Assembly (NCBI GenBank): GCA_903842575.1
Contig: CAIMMM010000144.1
Coordinates: forward strand, 1-64,000
Reading direction: 5' to 3'
Length of the DNA stretch: 64,000 bases
From: an uncultured Bacteroidota bacterium
Lineage (GTDB): Bacteria; Bacteroidota; Bacteroidia; Flavobacteriales; Flavobacteriaceae
The stretch's first letter is position 1. Every line of letters begins with the position of its first letter. Below the pieces are notes generated by a model. It saw only the letters and a list, made by a program, of their open reading frames with translations, was not told the DNA's origin and made no database searches. The position numbers and the translations under genes were made by a program. Of the stretch, positions 37,223 to 45,905 are shown piece by piece.

Positions 37223-37230
37223 CAAAGATA
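37223..37230 (-). promoter_or_regulatory. -7 element directly before the DUF58 start
   Basis: TATCTTTG ends only 4 bases before the ATG, so the message may be leaderless. No clear -33 TTG. Confidence 0.5.
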
Positions 37231-37305
37231 AATTGAAAATTTGAATTTTTTAAAATAAAAAAGGACCAACTTCCGTCAGGCCTCACTATTATTTTGAATA
37301 ATGGA

Positions 37306-37623
37306 TTACAAAAGGGCATCAATAGCATCAGTGTAGGTTTTCTTTGGAGAAACACCTACTTGTCTTCCTACTACTTCTCCATTTTGGAATATTAAAACAG
37401 TTGGAATATTACGAACGCCATATTTAGCTGCAAATTCTTGGTTTGCGTCAACATCTACTTTTCCAACTACCGCTTTCCCTTCGTATTCGGTTGCTACTTC
37501 ATCAATAACTGGCCCAACCATTCTACATGGTCCACACCAAGCTGCCCAAAAATCTACTACTACTGGTTTATTTGATTTTAAAACTACTTCGTCAAAAGTA
37601 GCATCTGTTATTGCTAATGCCAT
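37306..37623 (-). CDS. trxA: thioredoxin
   Basis: Disulfide reductase of 105 residues with the classic active site Trp-Cys30-Gly-Pro-Cys33 (AAWCGPCRMVGP), the cis-Pro loop NIPTVLIFQNGE, and the usual length of a cytoplasmic thioredoxin. It lies alone between dnaE and the DUF58 gene and has its own -7 element. A general electron donor role (ribonucleotide reductase, methionine sulfoxide reductases) is known for the family. Confidence 0.95.
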   Translation of the reverse strand: MALAITDATFDEVVLKSNKPVVVDFWAAWCGPCRMVGPVIDEVATEYEGKAVVGKVDVDANQEFAAKYGVRNIPTVLIFQNGEVVGRQVGVSPKKTYTDAIDALL

Positions 37624-37655
37624 ATTTCTATATTTTATGTTGTTAAATTCTTGGA

Positions 37656-37663
37656 CAAAATTA
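37656..37663 (-). promoter_or_regulatory. -7 element of trxA
   Basis: TAATTTTG on the minus strand, 32 bases before the ATG; no good TTG upstream. Confidence 0.45.
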
Positions 37664-37732
37664 AGTGTTTTATTTGTATTTTAGACACTCTAAAATCAGT
37701 TTTGATTATTTAGTTATTGCCAGAGCTAATGC

Positions 37733-40700
37733 TTAGTTTAATTTGAAATCCAAATCCATTTTTTTCAACTCCACTAATAATTCATTTGAAATTTTAATTT
37801 TTAATTTTCGGCTAGGCATTTCTATTCTGGTAATCACTTTGGTTTCTTCAATGTCTTTTAAAACAATTGTTTGTGGGTTTTCATCTTCCAAAACATCTCC
37901 GTTTTCATCTAGTACTACTTCATCAACTTCTATAGGAATCGCTTCTGCTTGTATTTGAATTTTTTCGGTTTCAGAAACTTCAAATAATACTTGATTTTCT
38001 CCTTTATTCTTTTGAAAAACGGCATTCAATTGTTGGATTAAATCATTATTCAAATGCTTAATATCTAACTTCACTACTAACTTTTTAGCAAATGTTTTTA
38101 GTACATCTTGTAATGATTGAACTATTAAAAACTGTATTCTCGGATCGGATTTTTTGCCTGTTTCCTTATTTATCCACCCATCTTTTATATTAATTTTAAT
38201 ATATACGAAATGATTTTGTCCTAAAAAATGGCGAAACTTTAAATAGTCTTCATCAAAAATTCTAAATTCAAAACTTTCATCATAACCTTCAAGAATAAAG
38301 ATTGCCCACCCTTTTCCGTTTTTAGCAGTTCGATGTTGAACGTTGGTTACAATTCCTCCAAAAGCGAGGTTTTTCCCAATATATTGTTGTAAATTTTTCA
38401 ATGTTTCTAATTTAGAATTACAGAAATACTGCATTTCAAATTTAAAATCGTCCAGCGGATGCCCCGATATATAAATACCAACAACTTCTTTTTCTTTGGC
38501 TAATTTTTCCATCGTGCTCCAATCCTCACAAGGTGGTACAATAGGTTCCGCAATTTGCACATCACTGGCTTCTCCAAATAAACTTACTTGTGAGGAGTTT
38601 TCGTTTTCCTGAAATTTTGAACCGTATCGAATCGCTTTTTCTAGAAAAGTTATTCCCTCGCCTTCAATATGAAAATATTGTGCTCTAGTTGTTCCTTGGA
38701 AGGAATCGAAACCCCCAGCCAATGCTAAGCTTTCGAATGCTTTTTTATTGGCAGCACGCAAGTCTATTCGCTTGGCTAAATCAAAAATAGATTTGTAGTT
38801 GGATTCTTTTCGGTTTTCCACTATTGTTTGAACGGCCGCATTTCCAACTCCTTTTACAGCTCCAATTCCAAAACGAACTGCATAATCATCGTTTACTGTG
38901 AATTTATAAAAACTTTCATTCACATCGGGTCCCAAAACTTTTAAACCCATGCGTTTGCATTCTTCCATAAAAAAAGAAACCTGTTTAATATCGCTCATGT
39001 TATTGGACAGAACAGCTGCCATATATTCGGCTGGATAATTGGCTTTCAAATAGGCAGTTTGATAAGCAATCCATGCGTAACAAGTAGAATGCGACTTGTT
39101 AAAGGCATATTCAGCAAAGGCTTCCCAATCTTTCCAAATTTTTTCCAATTTATCTTCAGCATGGCCTTTTGACACAGCTTGAGCGATAAATTTAGGCTTC
39201 ATTTTATCGAGTATGTCACGCTGTTTCTTTCCCATTGCTTTTCGCAAAACATCGGCATCCCCTTTTGAAAAATCAGCCAATTTTTGAGACAAAAGCATTA
39301 CTTGTTCTTGATATACTGTAATTCCATAGGTGTCTTTCAGCAAATCTTCGCAAACATCAAGGTCGTATTCTATAGGTTCTTCCCCGTTTTTCCGTTTGAT
39401 AAAACTAGGAATATAGGCAATTGGTCCTGGACGATATAAAGCATTCATGGCAATTAAATCATTAAAGACTGTTGGTTTTAATTCCCTTAAATATTTTTGC
39501 ATTCCGGCACTTTCATACTGAAAAATACCTACAGTTTCTCCACGTTGAAAAAGCGCATAGGTCTTTAAATCATCAATAGGAAATTCGTCAGGATTGATGT
39601 CAATTCCACTTCGGTATTTCACCAATTTTACGGTGTCTTTAATTAAAGTCAATGTTTTTAAACCTAAGAAATCCATTTTCAATAATCCGGCACTTTCCAC
39701 TACGGAGTTATCAAATTGGGTGACATACAAATCACTGTCTTTGGCAGTTGCCACGGGGACAAAATTGGTAATGTCACTTGGTGTAATAATCACTCCGCAG
39801 GCATGAATACCCGTATTCCGAAGATTGCCTTCGAGGATTTGAGCTTGTTGAATAGTTTCGCTACTTAAATCATCACCGCTATTTATGGCAATTAATTCTT
39901 TTATTTTTTCGAAATCTTCTTGTCGTAGTACCTTTTTAATTTCAGGTTCCGAATCGCTTAAAAAACGAGACAAATTCCATTTTGAAGGTATTAAATTAGG
40001 TATTAATTTGGCAATTTTATCGGCCTCAAAAAGCGGCAAATCCAAAACTCTGGCTGTGTCACGAATGGCTGATTTGGCGGCCATTGTACCATAGGTAATA
40101 ATTTGTGCTACCTGTTTTGAACCGTATTTTTCAATCACATAATCCATTACTTTACTTCTTCCCTCATCATCAAAATCGATATCAATATCGGGTAATGAAA
40201 CTCGATCAGGATTTAGAAAACGCTCAAAAAGCAAATTGTATAACAAAGGGTCAATATTGGTTATTCCCAAGCAATAAGCCACGACAGAACCCGCAGCAGA
40301 ACCACGACCTGGACCAACAGAAACATCCATCCTTCTTGCGGCAGCAATAAAATCTTGCACAATTAAAAAATATCCAGGATAACCTGAATTCTCAATTGTT
40401 AGCAATTCAAAGTCAATTCGCTCTTGAATTTCTGGTGTAATTTCAGTGTACCTTTTGTTGGCCCCAATAAATGTAAGTTCTTTTAGATAGGCATTTTCCC
40501 CACGTTTGCCTCCGTCAGTTTCATCTTCAGGAAGTAGAAAAATTTGGGGAATTTCAAATTTCGGCAACAAAACTTCCCGTGCCAAATCATAAATCTCAAC
40601 CTTGTCTACAATTTCTTGAATATTAGCAATGGCTTCAGGCAAATTTTTGAATAATTGTTTCATTTCGTCTCCCGATTTGAAATAATATTCTTGATTTGGC

Positions 40701-42253
40701 AAACCATAACGATATCCGCGACCCCGCCCTATTGGTGTTGTTTGCTTTTCTCCATCTCGAACGCAAAGTAAAATATCATGCGCGTTGGAATTCTCTTTGT
40801 CTATATAAAAAGTGTTGTTTGTGGCAACAATCTTCACTTCATGTTTTTTTGCCAAAGAAATTAATCCTTCATTTACCCGATTTTCATCTTCTTGATTGTG
40901 ACGCATCACTTCAATATATAAATCACCTCCAAAAGTTTTTTTCCACCAAAGCAAACTTTCTTCCGCCTGATTTTCGCCTAAGTTTAAAATTTTACTTGGA
41001 ATTTCACCATATAAATTCCCTGACAAAACAATTAAATCTTCTTTGTATTTTTCGATAACACTTCTATCAATTCTTGGCACATAATAAAATCCTTCTGTAT
41101 GAGCTAAAGAAGACATTTTGGCTAAATTATGATAGCCTTTCTTGGTTTTAGCGAGGAATACAATTTGATAGCCATTGTCTTTTCTAGTTTTATCTTTGTG
41201 GTCCTCACAAACAAAAAACTCACAACCTACTATAGGTTTTATAATAGTTTCAGATAATGTTTCTCCATTTTCAATGGCGACTTTATTTTTGGCTTCAACC
41301 GATTTATTGTGATATAAAATATCCCGTACAAAATGGAAAGCTCCCATCAAATTGGCATGATCGGTTATTGCTACAGCAGGCATTTTTTGCTTTATCGTTG
41401 CTTTTACTAAAGCTGCTACACTGATGGTAGATTGCAAAACCGAAAACTGGGTATGATTATGCAAGTGCACAAAATCGGTTTCAATAAGAACTTGCTTATT
41501 CTCATCCTTTGTTTCATCTGTAATTGGCTCCGTTTTTTTACCTCCTAATTGCTGGCGGATTTTATCGGAAGCTTCTTTTAAGTTGATATGTTGCAATCCT
41601 ATAAGTTGGATTGGTTTAGGGTTTTTTAATTGAAACGCCTCAAAATACTCTTGTTCAACTTCCAGTTCTTTTTTGGCAAAAACTTCGGTTCGAATTAATT
41701 CAAAAAAGCATCGTGTCGTTGCTTCAACATCGGCAGTGGCATTGTGAGCTTCCCCAAAAGGAACATTAAAAAGATATTGATGTAATTCGGTAAGTGTTGG
41801 CAATTTGAATTTTCCACCACGCCCACCAGGCAATTTTAATAAGGAAGCGGTAATTTCGGTGCAAGTGTCCAAAATAGGCATAGTGCTCATAGGACTTTCA
41901 ATACCCAATCGATAAAATTCACAACCCATTATATTGATGTCAAAACCGAGGTTCTGGCCTACAATAAATTTAGTTTTTGATAAAGAAATGTTGAATTTTG
42001 CTAAAACTTCGGATAAAGAAATCCCTTCTGCCTCTGCTAATTCGGTAGAGATTCCATGAATTCTCTCGGCATCATACGGAACATTAAAACCTTCTGGTTT
42101 CACCAAGTAATCTTGATGCTCAATGAGTTTCCCCATTTCATCATGCAATTGCCAAGCTATTTGAATACAACGAGGCCAATTGTTGGTATCAGTAATGGGT
42201 GCGTCCCAACGTTTAGGTAATCCAGTGGTTTCGGTATCGAATATTAGGTACAT
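37733..42253 (-). CDS. dnaE: DNA polymerase III alpha subunit with N-terminal proofreading exonuclease
   Basis: Replicative polymerase, 1506 residues, longer than the roughly 1160 of Escherichia coli DnaE because of an N-terminal DnaQ-like exonuclease domain (1-200): Exo I DTETTG (Asp6, Glu8), Exo II GQNLGFDINIM, Exo III HNATADVEAT. The PHP domain follows (HLHNHTQFSVLQ near 264). The polymerase core carries PGRGSAAGSVVAYCLG and the catalytic PDIDIDFDD near residue 690. Helix-hairpin-helix and OB domains (GGIVTNVQHRTAKNGKGWAI) end the protein. The fusion is usual in Flavobacteriia and may supply epsilon activity in cis. A promoter and a short 14-base repeat precede it. Confidence 0.95.
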   Translation of the reverse strand: MYLIFDTETTGLPKRWDAPITDTNNWPRCIQIAWQLHDEMGKLIEHQDYLVKPEGFNVPYDAERIHGISTELAEAEGISLSEVLAKFNISLSKTKFIVGQNLGFDINIMGCEFYRLGIESPMSTMPILDTCTEITASLLKLPGGRGGKFKLPTLTELHQYLFNVPFGEAHNATADVEATTRCFFELIRTEVFAKKELEVEQEYFEAFQLKNPKPIQLIGLQHINLKEASDKIRQQLGGKKTEPITDETKDENKQVLIETDFVHLHNHTQFSVLQSTISVAALVKATIKQKMPAVAITDHANLMGAFHFVRDILYHNKSVEAKNKVAIENGETLSETIIKPIVGCEFFVCEDHKDKTRKDNGYQIVFLAKTKKGYHNLAKMSSLAHTEGFYYVPRIDRSVIEKYKEDLIVLSGNLYGEIPSKILNLGENQAEESLLWWKKTFGGDLYIEVMRHNQEDENRVNEGLISLAKKHEVKIVATNNTFYIDKENSNAHDILLCVRDGEKQTTPIGRGRGYRYGLPNQEYYFKSGDEMKQLFKNLPEAIANIQEIVDKVEIYDLAREVLLPKFEIPQIFLLPEDETDGGKRGENAYLKELTFIGANKRYTEITPEIQERIDFELLTIENSGYPGYFLIVQDFIAAARRMDVSVGPGRGSAAGSVVAYCLGITNIDPLLYNLLFERFLNPDRVSLPDIDIDFDDEGRSKVMDYVIEKYGSKQVAQIITYGTMAAKSAIRDTARVLDLPLFEADKIAKLIPNLIPSKWNLSRFLSDSEPEIKKVLRQEDFEKIKELIAINSGDDLSSETIQQAQILEGNLRNTGIHACGVIITPSDITNFVPVATAKDSDLYVTQFDNSVVESAGLLKMDFLGLKTLTLIKDTVKLVKYRSGIDINPDEFPIDDLKTYALFQRGETVGIFQYESAGMQKYLRELKPTVFNDLIAMNALYRPGPIAYIPSFIKRKNGEEPIEYDLDVCEDLLKDTYGITVYQEQVMLLSQKLADFSKGDADVLRKAMGKKQRDILDKMKPKFIAQAVSKGHAEDKLEKIWKDWEAFAEYAFNKSHSTCYAWIAYQTAYLKANYPAEYMAAVLSNNMSDIKQVSFFMEECKRMGLKVLGPDVNESFYKFTVNDDYAVRFGIGAVKGVGNAAVQTIVENRKESNYKSIFDLAKRIDLRAANKKAFESLALAGGFDSFQGTTRAQYFHIEGEGITFLEKAIRYGSKFQENENSSQVSLFGEASDVQIAEPIVPPCEDWSTMEKLAKEKEVVGIYISGHPLDDFKFEMQYFCNSKLETLKNLQQYIGKNLAFGGIVTNVQHRTAKNGKGWAIFILEGYDESFEFRIFDEDYLKFRHFLGQNHFVYIKINIKDGWINKETGKKSDPRIQFLIVQSLQDVLKTFAKKLVVKLDIKHLNNDLIQQLNAVFQKNKGENQVLFEVSETEKIQIQAEAIPIEVDEVVLDENGDVLEDENPQTIVLKDIEETKVITRIEMPSRKLKIKISNELLVELKKMDLDFKLN

Positions 42254-42260
42254 TTCTTAA

Positions 42261-42288
42261 GGCATTAGGCAAAAGGCATTAGCCAAAA
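42261..42288. repeat. 14-base tandem repeat in the dnaE leader
   Basis: GGCATTAGGCAAAA and GGCATTAGCCAAAA (13 of 14 identical) lie 8 bases before the dnaE ATG, inside the predicted 5' UTR. Each half-unit resembles the GCTTTTG heptamer found at 30352. Confidence 0.8.
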
Positions 42289-42307
42289 GCAGCAGTTTTG
42301 ATAAAAA

Positions 42308-42338
42308 CAAAAATACATCTTCATCCTTTAGAAATCAA
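42308..42338 (-). promoter_or_regulatory. dnaE promoter
   Basis: Minus-strand TTG (42336-42338), 20-base spacer, TATTTTTG (42308-42315). Predicts a leader of about 50 bases that includes the 14-base repeat. Confidence 0.65.
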
Positions 42339-42353
42339 TTATAGTTATTAACA

Positions 42354-42400
42354 AAAAAACCATTCAAAAATCGAAAAATTCAATTTTTGAATGGTTTATA
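42354..42400. terminator. terminator of the RRM protein gene
   Basis: Arms ACCATTCAAAAA and TTTTTGAATGGT form an 11-14 bp stem around a 13-base loop, with A-run to the left (T-run on the minus strand). Confidence 0.75.
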
Positions 42401-42445
42401 TTTGATAAATTAATCTAAAAAATTAATTTAATCTAAAGCTGATAA

Positions 42446-42805
42446 TTAATATCCTCCTCTGTTTCCTCCGCGGTCATTTCCACCACGACTGTTTCCTCCA
42501 CCATAACCTCCACGGTCATTTCCACCACGGCTGTTGTTGTTGAAAGATCTTCTTTCTCCTTCTGGTTTTGGTTCTGATTTATTTACTACAATAGCACGAC
42601 CATCAACTGATGCGCCATTAAGTTCATTAATTGCTTTTTCAGCTTCTTCGTCATTTTCCATTTCAACAAAACCGAATCCTTTACTTCTTCCAGTAAATTT
42701 ATCTGTAATAATTTTAACGGAATTAACCGTTCCATAAGCCTCAAAAGACTCTCTTAAATCTGCTTCGTCAATACTGAACGGAAGACTTCCAACAAAAATA
42801 TTCAT
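42446..42805 (-). CDS. RRM RNA-binding protein with Gly/Arg-rich tail
   Basis: 119 residues. One RNA-recognition motif (1-80) has RNP2 IFVGSL (3-8) and RNP1 KGFGFVEM (about 43-50). The tail (about 90-119) is rich in Gly, Arg and Asn in RGGNDRGGYGGGNSRGG repeats, like cold-inducible RNA-binding proteins of cyanobacteria and Bacteroidota. It probably binds single-stranded RNA and may help RNA folding at low temperature; cold induction is not shown here. It has its own -7 element and terminator. Confidence 0.9.
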   Translation of the reverse strand: MNIFVGSLPFSIDEADLRESFEAYGTVNSVKIITDKFTGRSKGFGFVEMENDEEAEKAINELNGASVDGRAIVVNKSEPKPEGERRSFNNNSRGGNDRGGYGGGNSRGGNDRGGNRGGY

Positions 42806-42828
42806 ATTTTATTTTTAAAATTTGATGA

Positions 42829-42836
42829 CAAAGGTA
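42829..42836 (-). promoter_or_regulatory. -7 element of the RRM gene
   Basis: TACCTTTG, 23 bases before the ATG; -33 region unclear. A short leader typical of Bacteroidota. Confidence 0.55.
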
Positions 42837-42923
42837 AGATAAATAAAATGTAATCACGTAAAAAATAACACTTTATTAATAATACTAGCAAAAAATTGAT
42901 TTGAGTAGTGATTTTATTTTGTT

Positions 42924-43628
42924 TTATAAGGAAGGATATATTTGCACTTTATAAAAAGCACCATATTGATAATTCAAAATTGGGCCGCCCGCAGGGTTGT
43001 TGTTTGCATTTAAAGCGTTAAATTTAAATGTTCCTGAAACTGTCTGATTGATATCATCATATTCCGTAATTACAATTTGACCACCATTAGAAACTTTAAA
43101 TCTACAAACTCCATTTCCTCCCGTTACAGTAATCAAATCGCCAGAAATATACCCATTACCACCACTAACAACTAAAACTTTCGTCACAACTCCGGAACTA
43201 TTCACAGTAATAGCTACAGTAAGCCCGCTCCCCGATCCTCCTGTCGTTGCAATAGAAGACCCATTGCTATAACCTGAACCGCCAGAAAGAAGATATACCC
43301 CAAAAGCGGGGCCTGGGACAGCAAGCGTTTCGTAAAGCAAGTCTATCCCGTTAAGACTAGAAGTGTAAATTGCTTTATTATTATTGTTGGCTGTTCCTAA
43401 AAGATAAGTTCCAACCGCAGTGCTATTGGTGTTTAAATCCAACTCTTCCAATTGAGTTAATCCCTTAATTGATAAAGTTCCGGTCGAAGAAATATAAGCT
43501 CTAGCATCATTAGCTCTCCAAAAAACATCATCTTTTAATCCTTGAAAACCAGGAGTGTTAAATTTTACATCTTCTTGACATGAAGAAAACATAACAGCAA
43601 TTACAATAAAGGACAAAAACTTTTTCAT
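42924..43628 (-). CDS. DUF6252-like lipoprotein with Gly-rich insert
   Basis: 234 residues with a lipobox (VMFSSC, Cys17). The first part (FKVWRANDARAYISSTG-like region, about 33-80) and the last part (TVSGTFKFNAL...PILNYQYGAFYKVQI) fit the DUF6252-type lipoproteins found in Flavobacterium. Between them, at about 108-175, is a Gly/Ser/Thr-rich block with two GGSGY/GGNGY units (LLSGGSGYSNGSSI, VSGGNGYISGDLIT). Such units occur in phage tail and adhesin proteins. Function unknown. No neighbour suggests a role. Confidence 0.62.
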   Translation of the reverse strand: MKKFLSFIVIAVMFSSCQEDVKFNTPGFQGLKDDVFWRANDARAYISSTGTLSIKGLTQLEELDLNTNSTAVGTYLLGTANNNNKAIYTSSLNGIDLLYETLAVPGPAFGVYLLSGGSGYSNGSSIATTGGSGSGLTVAITVNSSGVVTKVLVVSGGNGYISGDLITVTGGNGVCRFKVSNGGQIVITEYDDINQTVSGTFKFNALNANNNPAGGPILNYQYGAFYKVQIYPSL

Positions 43629-43770
43629 TTAATTTAATTTTACTTCACAAAAATAGGTTATTAAACGAAAAATACTAAATTATTTTGAAAAAATAACGTT
43701 AAAATTAGCTTCACTAAACTATCCATATTCAAAAACATGCATTATAAATAGTTTGTATATTAAAAAAATG

Positions 43771-43778
43771 TATCTTTG
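43771..43778 (+). promoter_or_regulatory. -7 element of the rpsP operon
   Basis: TATCTTTG, 49 bases before rpsP. A TTG at 43753-43755 is 15 bases upstream, shorter than usual. Confidence 0.55.
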
Positions 43779-43793
43779 CACCCTTAATTAATC

Positions 43794-43808
43794 GAGGTCG
43801 AGTACCTC
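43794..43808 (+). promoter_or_regulatory. small hairpin in the rpsP leader
   Basis: GAGGT/ACCTC stem around CGAGT in the leader, 19 bases before the rpsP start. It might affect translation, but only the stem is seen; no ligand or binding site is recognised. Confidence 0.35.
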
Positions 43809-43827
43809 AAAATTTAATCAAAAGATT

Positions 43828-44550
43828 ATGTCAGTAAAAATTAGATTACAAAGACACGGTAAAAAACAAAAACCTTTTTACTGGATCGTAGCAGCTGATG
43901 CTCGTTCAAAAAGAGATGGTAAATACCTTGAAAAATTAGGAACTTACAATCCAAACACCAATCCTGCAACTATTGAATTAAACCTTGACCAAGCGGTACA
44001 ATGGTTACACAATGGTGCTCAACCAACCGATACGGCTAAAGCAATTCTTTCTTATAAAGGAGCGTTGTTGAAACATCACCTTGATGGTGGCGTTCGTAAA
44101 GGAGCTTTAACGCAAGATCAAGCAGATGCAAAATTAGCAACTTGGTTGGAATCTAAAGCTGGAAAAGTTGATTCTAAAAAAGAAGGATTAACAAAAGCGC
44201 AAGCGGATGCCAAAGTAAAAGCTTTAAAAGCTGAGAAAGCAGCAAACGAAAAACGTGCAAATGCCGCTATTGAAGCTGCAAAAGTAGAAGAAGTTGCTGA
44301 AGTGATTACAGAAGAAGCTCCTGCAGAAGAAGCAGTTGCTGAAACTGAAGAAACTACTGAAGCTGTTGCCGAAGTTGCTACTGAAGAAGTAGTTGCCGAG
44401 GAAGCTCCTGAGGTTGTTGCTGAAGTTGCTACTGAAGAAGTAGTTGCTGAAGAAGCTCCAGAAGCTGATGTTGTGGAAGAAGTAGTTGCGGAAGTTACTA
44501 CAGAAGAAGCTCCAGCTGCAGAAGAAGCAAGCGAAGAAACAGAAGCTTAA
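43828..44550 (+). CDS. rpsP: 30S ribosomal protein S16 with acidic C-terminal extension
   Basis: Residues 1-80 (MSVKIRLQRHGKKQKPFYWI) are the S16 core. The gene continues for 160 more residues: a Lys/Ala-rich alpha-helical stretch (90-155) and then a Glu/Ala/Val-rich acidic tail (about 155-240) containing a 17-residue duplication (EVATEEVVAEEAPE text). S16 is essential for 30S assembly; the tail is unlike E. coli S16 (82 residues) and is a Bacteroidota feature. rimM and trmN6 follow, so this is a ribosome and tRNA maturation operon. Confidence 0.95.
   Translation: MSVKIRLQRHGKKQKPFYWIVAADARSKRDGKYLEKLGTYNPNTNPATIELNLDQAVQWLHNGAQPTDTAKAILSYKGALLKHHLDGGVRKGALTQDQADAKLATWLESKAGKVDSKKEGLTKAQADAKVKALKAEKAANEKRANAAIEAAKVEEVAEVITEEAPAEEAVAETEETTEAVAEVATEEVVAEEAPEVVAEVATEEVVAEEAPEADVVEEVVAEVTTEEAPAAEEASEETEA
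44371..44459 (+). repeat. 51-base tandem repeat in the S16 acidic tail
   Basis: Copies start at 44371 and 44422 (51 bases = 17 codons apart) and differ at only two positions over 38 bases. In-frame, so copy-number change would preserve the reading frame. Confidence 0.85.
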
Positions 44551-44562
44551 TTCGTTGCGATA

Positions 44563-45087
44563 ATGCGTAAAGAAGAATGTTTCTATCTTGGCAAAATCGC
44601 TAAAAAATTTAGTTTCAAAGGGGAAGTCCTTATCTATTTAGATACCGACGAACCCGAATTATATGAAAATATGGAATCAGTATTTGTTGAATTCAACAAT
44701 AATCTGGTTCCATTTTTTATTGAGAATAGTTCGCTACATAAAAACGATTTCCTACGTGTTCGTTTTGAAGATGTAAACAATGAAGAGGAAGCCGATAAAA
44801 TTTTAGGATTGCCCGTCTATCTTCCTTTGCAACTGTTGCCAAAACTCACAGGCGACAAATTTTATTTCCACGAAGTTATTGGCTTTAAAGTAGAAGACAA
44901 ACGATTGGGTTTCGTGGGTGAAATTCAATCCATAAACGACAGTTCTGCCCAACCTCTTTTTGAAGTTTTAAATGGAGATGTTGAAATTCTTATTCCAATG
45001 ATTGATCATTTCCTAGTAAAAATTGATAGAGAGAACAAGAAGGTAATGATGGATTTACCAGAGGGTTTAATCGAAATGTACCTTTAA
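44563..45087 (+). CDS. rimM: 16S rRNA processing protein RimM
   Basis: 174 residues, starting 12 bases after rpsP. RimM helps mature the head of the 30S subunit near S19 and S13. The N-terminal beta-barrel begins CFYLGKIAKKFSFKGEVLI, and the PRC-barrel domain contains FYFHEVIGFKVEDKRLGFVGEI and LIPMIDHFLVKIDRENKKV. The length is normal. It is encoded in the usual rpsP-rimM order. Confidence 0.95.
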   Translation: MRKEECFYLGKIAKKFSFKGEVLIYLDTDEPELYENMESVFVEFNNNLVPFFIENSSLHKNDFLRVRFEDVNNEEEADKILGLPVYLPLQLLPKLTGDKFYFHEVIGFKVEDKRLGFVGEIQSINDSSAQPLFEVLNGDVEILIPMIDHFLVKIDRENKKVMMDLPEGLIEMYL

Positions 45088-45093
45088 TTTATT

Positions 45094-45801
45094 TTGTTTC
45101 AGTTCAAAAAATTTGCTGCAAACCAAGACAAATGCGCCATGAAAATTGGCACCGATGGCGTTTTGCTTGGCGCCTGGACACCCATTGAAAACAATCCCTA
45201 TTCCATTTTGGATATTGGTGCTGGAACGGGAATTTTGTCTTTAATGTTAGCGCAAAGAAGTAATGCCGAACAAATTGACGCCATTGAAATTGACGAAGAA
45301 GCCTACGAACAATGTGTCGAAAATTTTGAAAACTCCCCATGGTCGGACCGATTGTTTTGTTTTCATGCGGGTTTGGATGAATTTGTGGAAGAACCAGAAG
45401 ATGAATATGATTTAATTATTTCCAATCCTCCTTTTTATTCCGAAGATTACAAAACAGAAAGCGAACAACGCGACATGGCTCGTTTTCAAGACGCCTTGCC
45501 TTTTGAAGATTTAATTGAAGCCGCTTCGCTTTTGCTTTCAGAAAACGGCATTTTCACTGTTATTATTCCATTCAAAGAAGAGGAAAAATTTATTGCTTTG
45601 TCCAAAACGTTTGATTTGTTTCCTTTAAAAATTACCCGTGTTAAAGGAACACCAACTACCAAAATCAAAAGAAGTCTATTGGCGTTTTCTTTTACCAAAA
45701 AAACTAACTTCCCAATCGATGAACTCATCATCGAAACAGCTCGCCATCAATATACTGAAGATTACATTGCTTTGACAAAAGATTTTTATTTGAAGATGTA
45801 A
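45094..45801 (+). CDS. tRNA1(Val) adenine-37 N6-methyltransferase-like (TrmN6/YfiC)
   Basis: 235 residues, SAM-dependent. Motif I is LDIGAGTGILSLM (about residues 44-56), and the N6-adenine motif is SNPPFYSED (about 109-117). The N-terminal KKFAANQDKCAMKIGTDGVLLGAW is typical of YfiC/TrmN6 methyltransferases of tRNA1(Val). The start is TTG 45094 (the first ATG would cut into this conserved block). It is 6 bases after rimM. RlmF-like alternatives fit less well. Confidence 0.85.
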   Translation: MFQFKKFAANQDKCAMKIGTDGVLLGAWTPIENNPYSILDIGAGTGILSLMLAQRSNAEQIDAIEIDEEAYEQCVENFENSPWSDRLFCFHAGLDEFVEEPEDEYDLIISNPPFYSEDYKTESEQRDMARFQDALPFEDLIEAASLLLSENGIFTVIIPFKEEEKFIALSKTFDLFPLKITRVKGTPTTKIKRSLLAFSFTKKTNFPIDELIIETARHQYTEDYIALTKDFYLKM

Positions 45802-45905
45802 TACTTCTCGTCACTATTTTAAAAAAATCACAATTAACAATTCTTTATTACTAAAGGAAAAGGAAAGCTATAATTTAGAACCTTACAATCTAAAAGCCTA
45901 TAGTA

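Noticed and set aside
37219-37269. N-terminal extension of the DUF58 gene
   Set aside because: It contains the -7 element and hydrophobic text not seen in the family; the MKIEEQ start fits better.
40696-41058. 120-residue antisense frame in dnaE
   Set aside because: Conserved DnaE text is on the other strand; no independent start signal or family.
43100-43330. prophage fragment suggested by Gly-rich tail-fibre-like units
   Set aside because: Only one short domain; no phage genes, integrase or att sites around it.
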